Part shown: positions 60,901-64,000 of the stretch, in pieces
Layout: every line of letters starts with the position of its first letter
How positions within the stretch are numbered: position 1 is the first letter of the stretch
NCBI GenBank assembly: GCA_034509925.1
Contig: CM067529.1
Span: 4,783,001-4,847,000 of the forward strand
DNA: 64,000 bases
From: Hirudinaria manillensis
Lineage: Eukaryota; Annelida; Clitellata; Hirudinida; Hirudinidae
Direction: 5' to 3'
Notes under the pieces: generated by a model
Databases searched by the model: none
Seen by the model: the letters and a program-made list of their open reading frames with translations, nothing else
Told to the model about the DNA's origin: nothing
Made by a program: the position numbers and the translations under genes

Positions 60901-61212
60901 TCCTACAACGTGGTTTTGAACCAATTGACTATACCGTTCATCGATGTAGCCTTGTGCAACGATAGGAAATGGTACAACGGAAAAGTGACAAGCAACATGT
61001 TCTGTGCCGGTTACAAAGAAGGCAGGAGAGATTCATGCCAAGGAGATTCTGGTGGACCCCTGGTGTGTTCCGACGGTGCACACTGGAGCGTCTATGGGAT
61101 CATCAGCTGGGGATTCGATTGCGCACAACCACGACATCCAGGTGTTTACACCAACGTTACCGTCATGAAACCTTGGATTCACGATTCCATTAAAAACAAT
61201 ACGGGAACTTGA
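57960..61212 (+). CDS. Secreted trypsin-like serine protease with two CUB domains
   Basis: A secreted zymogen of 545 aa. The first exon encodes a signal peptide ([18 protein letters not shown]). A cysteine-free CUB-like domain lies at about 60-160, a CUB domain with paired cysteines at about 161-285, and an S1 protease domain from Ile309 after the activation cleavage site NR/IVGG. The catalytic triad is complete: His in TAAHC, Asp in NDFDLALL, Ser in [10 protein letters not shown]. The aspartate of [11 protein letters not shown] sits at the base of the S1 pocket, and the SWG and HPGVY glycines are present, so cleavage after Arg/Lys is expected. Exons: 57960-58039, 58097-58185, 59117-59425, 59696-59826, 59899-60163, 60260-60437, 60547-60815, 60896-61212. 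Substrate unknown; it may act in digestion, immunity or matrix turnover. The acceptor at 60545-60546 is weak but is the one that keeps frame. Confidence 0.9.
58186..59116 (+). other. Long intron of the CUB protease gene
   Basis: 931 bp between exons 2 and 3. It holds an open frame at 58778-59029 of 83 codons without domain similarity or fitting splice phases. I treat it as noncoding. Confidence 0.55.
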
Positions 61213-61389
61213 AAAGATTTGGTCGCACGTGAGATCGAGATTAACAACAACAACGAAAACTAAAAGTTTAGGCAATGGAGCAATTCGAATTTAATTGAAT
61301 GATCAATAATTGTTTAAATATTAAACGACTCGCTGCAACTAATTGTAACTTGTAGAGGCATAAAATTCAAAGTTTGTTAAATCTCAAGC

Positions 61390-61395
61390 AATAAA
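61390..61395 (+). terminator. Polyadenylation signal, probably of the CUB protease
   Basis: AATAAA 178 bp after the protease stop and only 9 bp before the innexin stop codon on the other strand. Cleavage 10-30 bp downstream would carry the protease transcript into the antisense of the innexin coding region. Confidence 0.5.
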
Positions 61396-61403
61396 AATAA
61401 AGA

Positions 61404-63261
61404 TTAAAGAGCTTCCGGATCTTTCTTTTCGAATGATTTTTCCAATGAGAGACATTTTGCCTTGTAAAGCTCCCAAAGAGAGCAGACAAACTCTGTCACA
61501 GTAAGAGCATTGGTGTTGTGTCCGATTAATCTGATGATAAGAACTCCATCTTGCCTCAAGTAATTGTCGACAAACTTTACGACATATTTTCTGTCCCAAT
61601 CACTCTGGATCTTATCTGCAAGTTTCAGGTGTTTTTTTATGTAACGGTATCTGTCCACTCTGAAGATAATCCTCAGAATCCAGGTGAGAAGCGAGGCAGC
61701 GGTTGCTATGACTACGAATATCATCCAGAACCAGATGAATAGATAGATTTTTTCGTTGAAGAGATTTATGGGCAGTACGCATTGAACTGTGTATCTCTGT
61801 ACGTTACCCAATCTGCGCACTTTTAAATCGCACATGGTTATGCGAGGGAAGCGTGGCGAGGTCGTCCAATCGTCTCCTTGCAAGGCAGACGCCAGGACAT
61901 GGAAACCATAGGCATGAAACTCGATACCCATGAAATTGTCTAACAGAAAAAGCTGAGCCAAGACATTTGTAAGCATGATGAACTTTATGAAGAGGTAGAG
62001 AGCGACCAAAAAATTGCCATACTTCCTTCCAACGAAGAAGCAGCATGTTCTTGAGAAAATGTGTTTCAAGCTCAATGTACAGCTGGTTTTGATGGCTTTT
62101 TGGCTGGAAAGATATCTGTAAAAGAGAAGTTTAAATGCTTAATTATGCGAAGTTTAAATTCAACTCGTCCTAATTTGTGTAAAACACCTCGCCAAACAAG
62201 TAGTTTACAATTGCAAATAAATCGACGAAGCGTGTCAAAATTAAATTTATTCGGTGATTTTTGTGCTTATGAGAAAAAAAGCCGAATTTTACTGGCGGAA
62301 AATCGTGGACGATTTCCTAATTTATCGAAGTAAAACTAGCTTAATTGAACTATATGTTGTTCTATTAAAATAGTCCAAGATTTTTGATACAATAGCTTAA
62401 TTACTAAACCTTATTACACACAACCGATGCCGCTCGCTCTCAGTTGAAATGGCAATTATGTAACCGTAATCGTCAAAGTTTATTAATTTACTCCGAATGC
62501 AGCACTAATATTTCTGTTTCAGTTTGTGGACCGACCAATCGATTAAAAGTAGGGATTGCTTAATTTTGTAAATACATTGAATGCCAAAAGCAATTTGTCT
62601 AAGCAACTTAATCAATGTGCCAGAACATCAAATAAAACTGCATTAAGAAATGAATGAAATGCTAGTGTGTTGATAATAACCTATTGAGAATTAGTGCCAT
62701 GTGATTGAGCGTATCAACTCTCTTTTCGGCATGCTCAGCGTAAGTGAACATCCTGCCTGCATCTACGATGTGATTAACGTCTATGCCGGATCGTCCGTTG
62801 AACGTTCTCCATTGAAGGATCGGAAGATAAAAACACAAAGCTTGTACGAGGAGAATCAAAGGAATCCACTGATAGTAAGGAATGATCTGTCGTCCTTCGT
62901 GTTCTTTTGGTACGTACTCATCATAATGTAGATAATAAGTGTTGCGAATCCAACAGAAGTCATTTGTGTATTCTTCGTGGTTGGAAGTGAAATGGGCCGG
63001 AACCCAGCACTGGATTGGATCTCCAACATATTGCTTCGTCGATACAATGATGGCGAAAATTATCATCATGCTCACAGTATAACGATACGAAAGTCGATCA
63101 GTAAAATCATCGTCAAATCTACCCTTGGCCAAAGGGATTCCACTAACCACCCCAACGATCTTATCCATTTTCTCAATATTAGTTTCACCTCGCCTTTGCA
63201 AGGACTGTGAGGAATACGACAGGGATGTTTCTTTTAAAGCCTCGGGCTGAAATACTTTCAT
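61404..63261 (-). CDS. Innexin gap-junction protein
   Basis: Four-pass membrane protein that forms invertebrate gap junctions and hemichannels. The 430-aa product has: TM1 (YTVSMMIIFAIIV); extracellular loop 1 with two cysteines and the QYVGDPIQCWVPAHF and NHEEYTNDFCW motifs; the innexin signature YYQWIPLILLVQAL at TM2; TM3 (FLVALYLFIKFIMLTNVLAQ); loop 2 with two cysteines; and TM4 (YLFIWFWMIFVVIATAAS). Two exons: 62681-63261 and 61404-62115, joined in phase 2 by a 565-bp intron. The first ATG adds about 31 residues before MDKIVGVVSG, where most innexins start; either could be used, and the ATG at 63168 better fits the family. The NHEEYTN block is typical of annelid and mollusc innexins. It ends 191 bp from the convergent protease gene. 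Confidence 0.94.
62116..62680 (-). other. Innexin intron
   Basis: 565 bp separating the TM1-TM2 exon from the TM3-TM4 exon. AT-rich; nothing recognised. Confidence 0.6.
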
Positions 63262-63735
63262 TTTGTATATATTATATGTACATATATGTGTGTGTGTATG
63301 TGTGTATGTGTAAGAGTGTACATGAGGTCAACAGACATGCGCAATACATGTAATTGTGCGACTGTCGAGTGATCTGAGAGATTTCAGTTACTTATTTTGG
63401 TTATAATTCTGTAAAAGTGGTTCTGCATATTTCTTAGGCTTTTATTTCAAATTACATTTCATTTTCAGACAGGAGGTTTAAATACAAGATGAGGATGTGC
63501 ACATGCCTTTGCCAACGTAATAAATGTTATAATCGGATTAATAACGATTTGAAAAAAAAACTTGTTTCTTTTTATACGTAATAGTCATAAGCTAATATGT
63601 CTGTCTAATATGTATGTGTGTAAATAAAAATTTGTACCTTGAAAAAATTTTGAAATGCTAATCGCAGCACGAAGTTGTTTATCTTGACGACAGAATTGTG
63701 TTGACTGTTAGTCGTTCGTAAAATTCGACTTCAAA
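63262..63735. promoter_or_regulatory. Divergent intergenic region, innexin and DYNLT1
   Basis: 474 bp between two divergent start codons, so a compact shared promoter region is likely. A GT-rich run (about 63286-63312, TGTGTGTG with TATG interruptions) sits just upstream of the innexin ATG. Confidence 0.55.
63286..63312. repeat. GT/TATG microsatellite
   Basis: About 27 bp of alternating GT with TATG units, 25-50 bp from the innexin start codon. It is the only dinucleotide run of note in the window. Confidence 0.85.
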
Positions 63736-64000
63736 ATGGAGGATGGAATGTCATCAGAAGAGGTTAGAATTATTTGTTCTATGTTTTATAATGTGTAAAA
63801 CCTGATCACTTCTGATTTAAGACCACATTTGTCGTCGACGATGTCAGTAACGTCATAAAAGAAGTAAGTCTTCAATCTTCTGAAGATAAAATAGTTTATT
63901 TTGGCCTACATTAACTGTTGATCAAATTTTACTGTTAGAGAAATTTTATTACTTGTTAAATTACATTGAAGGCTATCGAAGGAGCTATAGGTGGCAGCAC
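63736..64000 (+). CDS. DYNLT1: Dynein light chain Tctex-type 1, 5' part (cut by window end)
   Basis: DYNLT1 is a small light chain of cytoplasmic dynein that binds the intermediate chain and links cargo. Three exons begin here: 63736-63762 (9 codons), 63822-63863 (14 codons) and 63972 onward, cut at the window edge. The joined reading, MEDGMSSEETTFVVDD then VSNVIKEAIEGAIGG, matches human [31 protein letters not shown] almost residue for residue, which fixes the ATG and both splice pairs. About 33 of roughly 113 residues are visible. Confidence 0.93.

Overview
This is a stretch of animal nuclear DNA: AT-rich, gene-dense, with spliced genes whose introns are mostly about 50-130 bp. Every gene I could assemble has clear metazoan orthologues. 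The innexin near the right end has the extracellular-loop pattern typical of annelids and molluscs (GDPIQCW followed by NHEEYTN) rather than the arthropod or nematode pattern, so I infer a spiralian with a compact genome, possibly a small annelid. That placement is inference.

Twelve protein genes were assembled by hand from splice sites, reading phase and family similarity. Ten are complete and every complete exon chain sums to a multiple of three. Left to right: the 3' end of strawberry notch (SBNO, +, to 716); about 5.5 kb with no recognised gene; BPTF/NURF301 (+, 6241-14929, 23 exons, 1765 aa); RIC1 (-, 15282-23732, 32 exons, 1370 aa); intersectin, short form (-, 25098-34174, 31 exons, 1137 aa); URB2 (+, 35710-40537, 20 exons, 1024 aa); a MOSPD1/3 protein (-, 41000-42201, 6 exons, 221 aa); a ZRSR2-type splicing factor (-, 43434-46193, 10 exons, 510 aa); TOLLIP (+, 47283-49044, 7 exons, 286 aa); a TBC1D2-like RabGAP with an extra C-terminal beta-propeller (-, 50026-56977, 25 exons, 1351 aa); a secreted CUB-domain trypsin-like protease (+, 57960-61212, 8 exons, 545 aa); an innexin (-, 61404-63261, 2 exons, 430 aa); and the first exons of dynein light chain Tctex/DYNLT1 (+, from 63736, cut by the window end).

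The genes are largely arranged in divergent and convergent pairs, with 0.2-1.5 kb between them. They do not form one pathway. Several act in membrane traffic (RIC1, intersectin, TOLLIP, the RabGAP, MOSPD), others in chromatin (BPTF), ribosome assembly (URB2), splicing (ZRSR), extracellular proteolysis, gap junctions and dynein transport. I see no gene cluster of the operon kind.

The most interesting points are: the continuous PH-coiled coil-TBC-beta-propeller protein; at least two introns that appear to use GC donors; a 5'-truncated LINE fragment whose 3' tail lies about 15 bp from an intersectin splice donor; a duplicated 3' splice site with a decoy copy in URB2; and a run of very short intersectin exons carrying W/F motifs. 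Low-complexity DNA is mainly AAT/TAA microsatellite in introns. I found no tRNA, rRNA, CRISPR array or retrovirus-like element.
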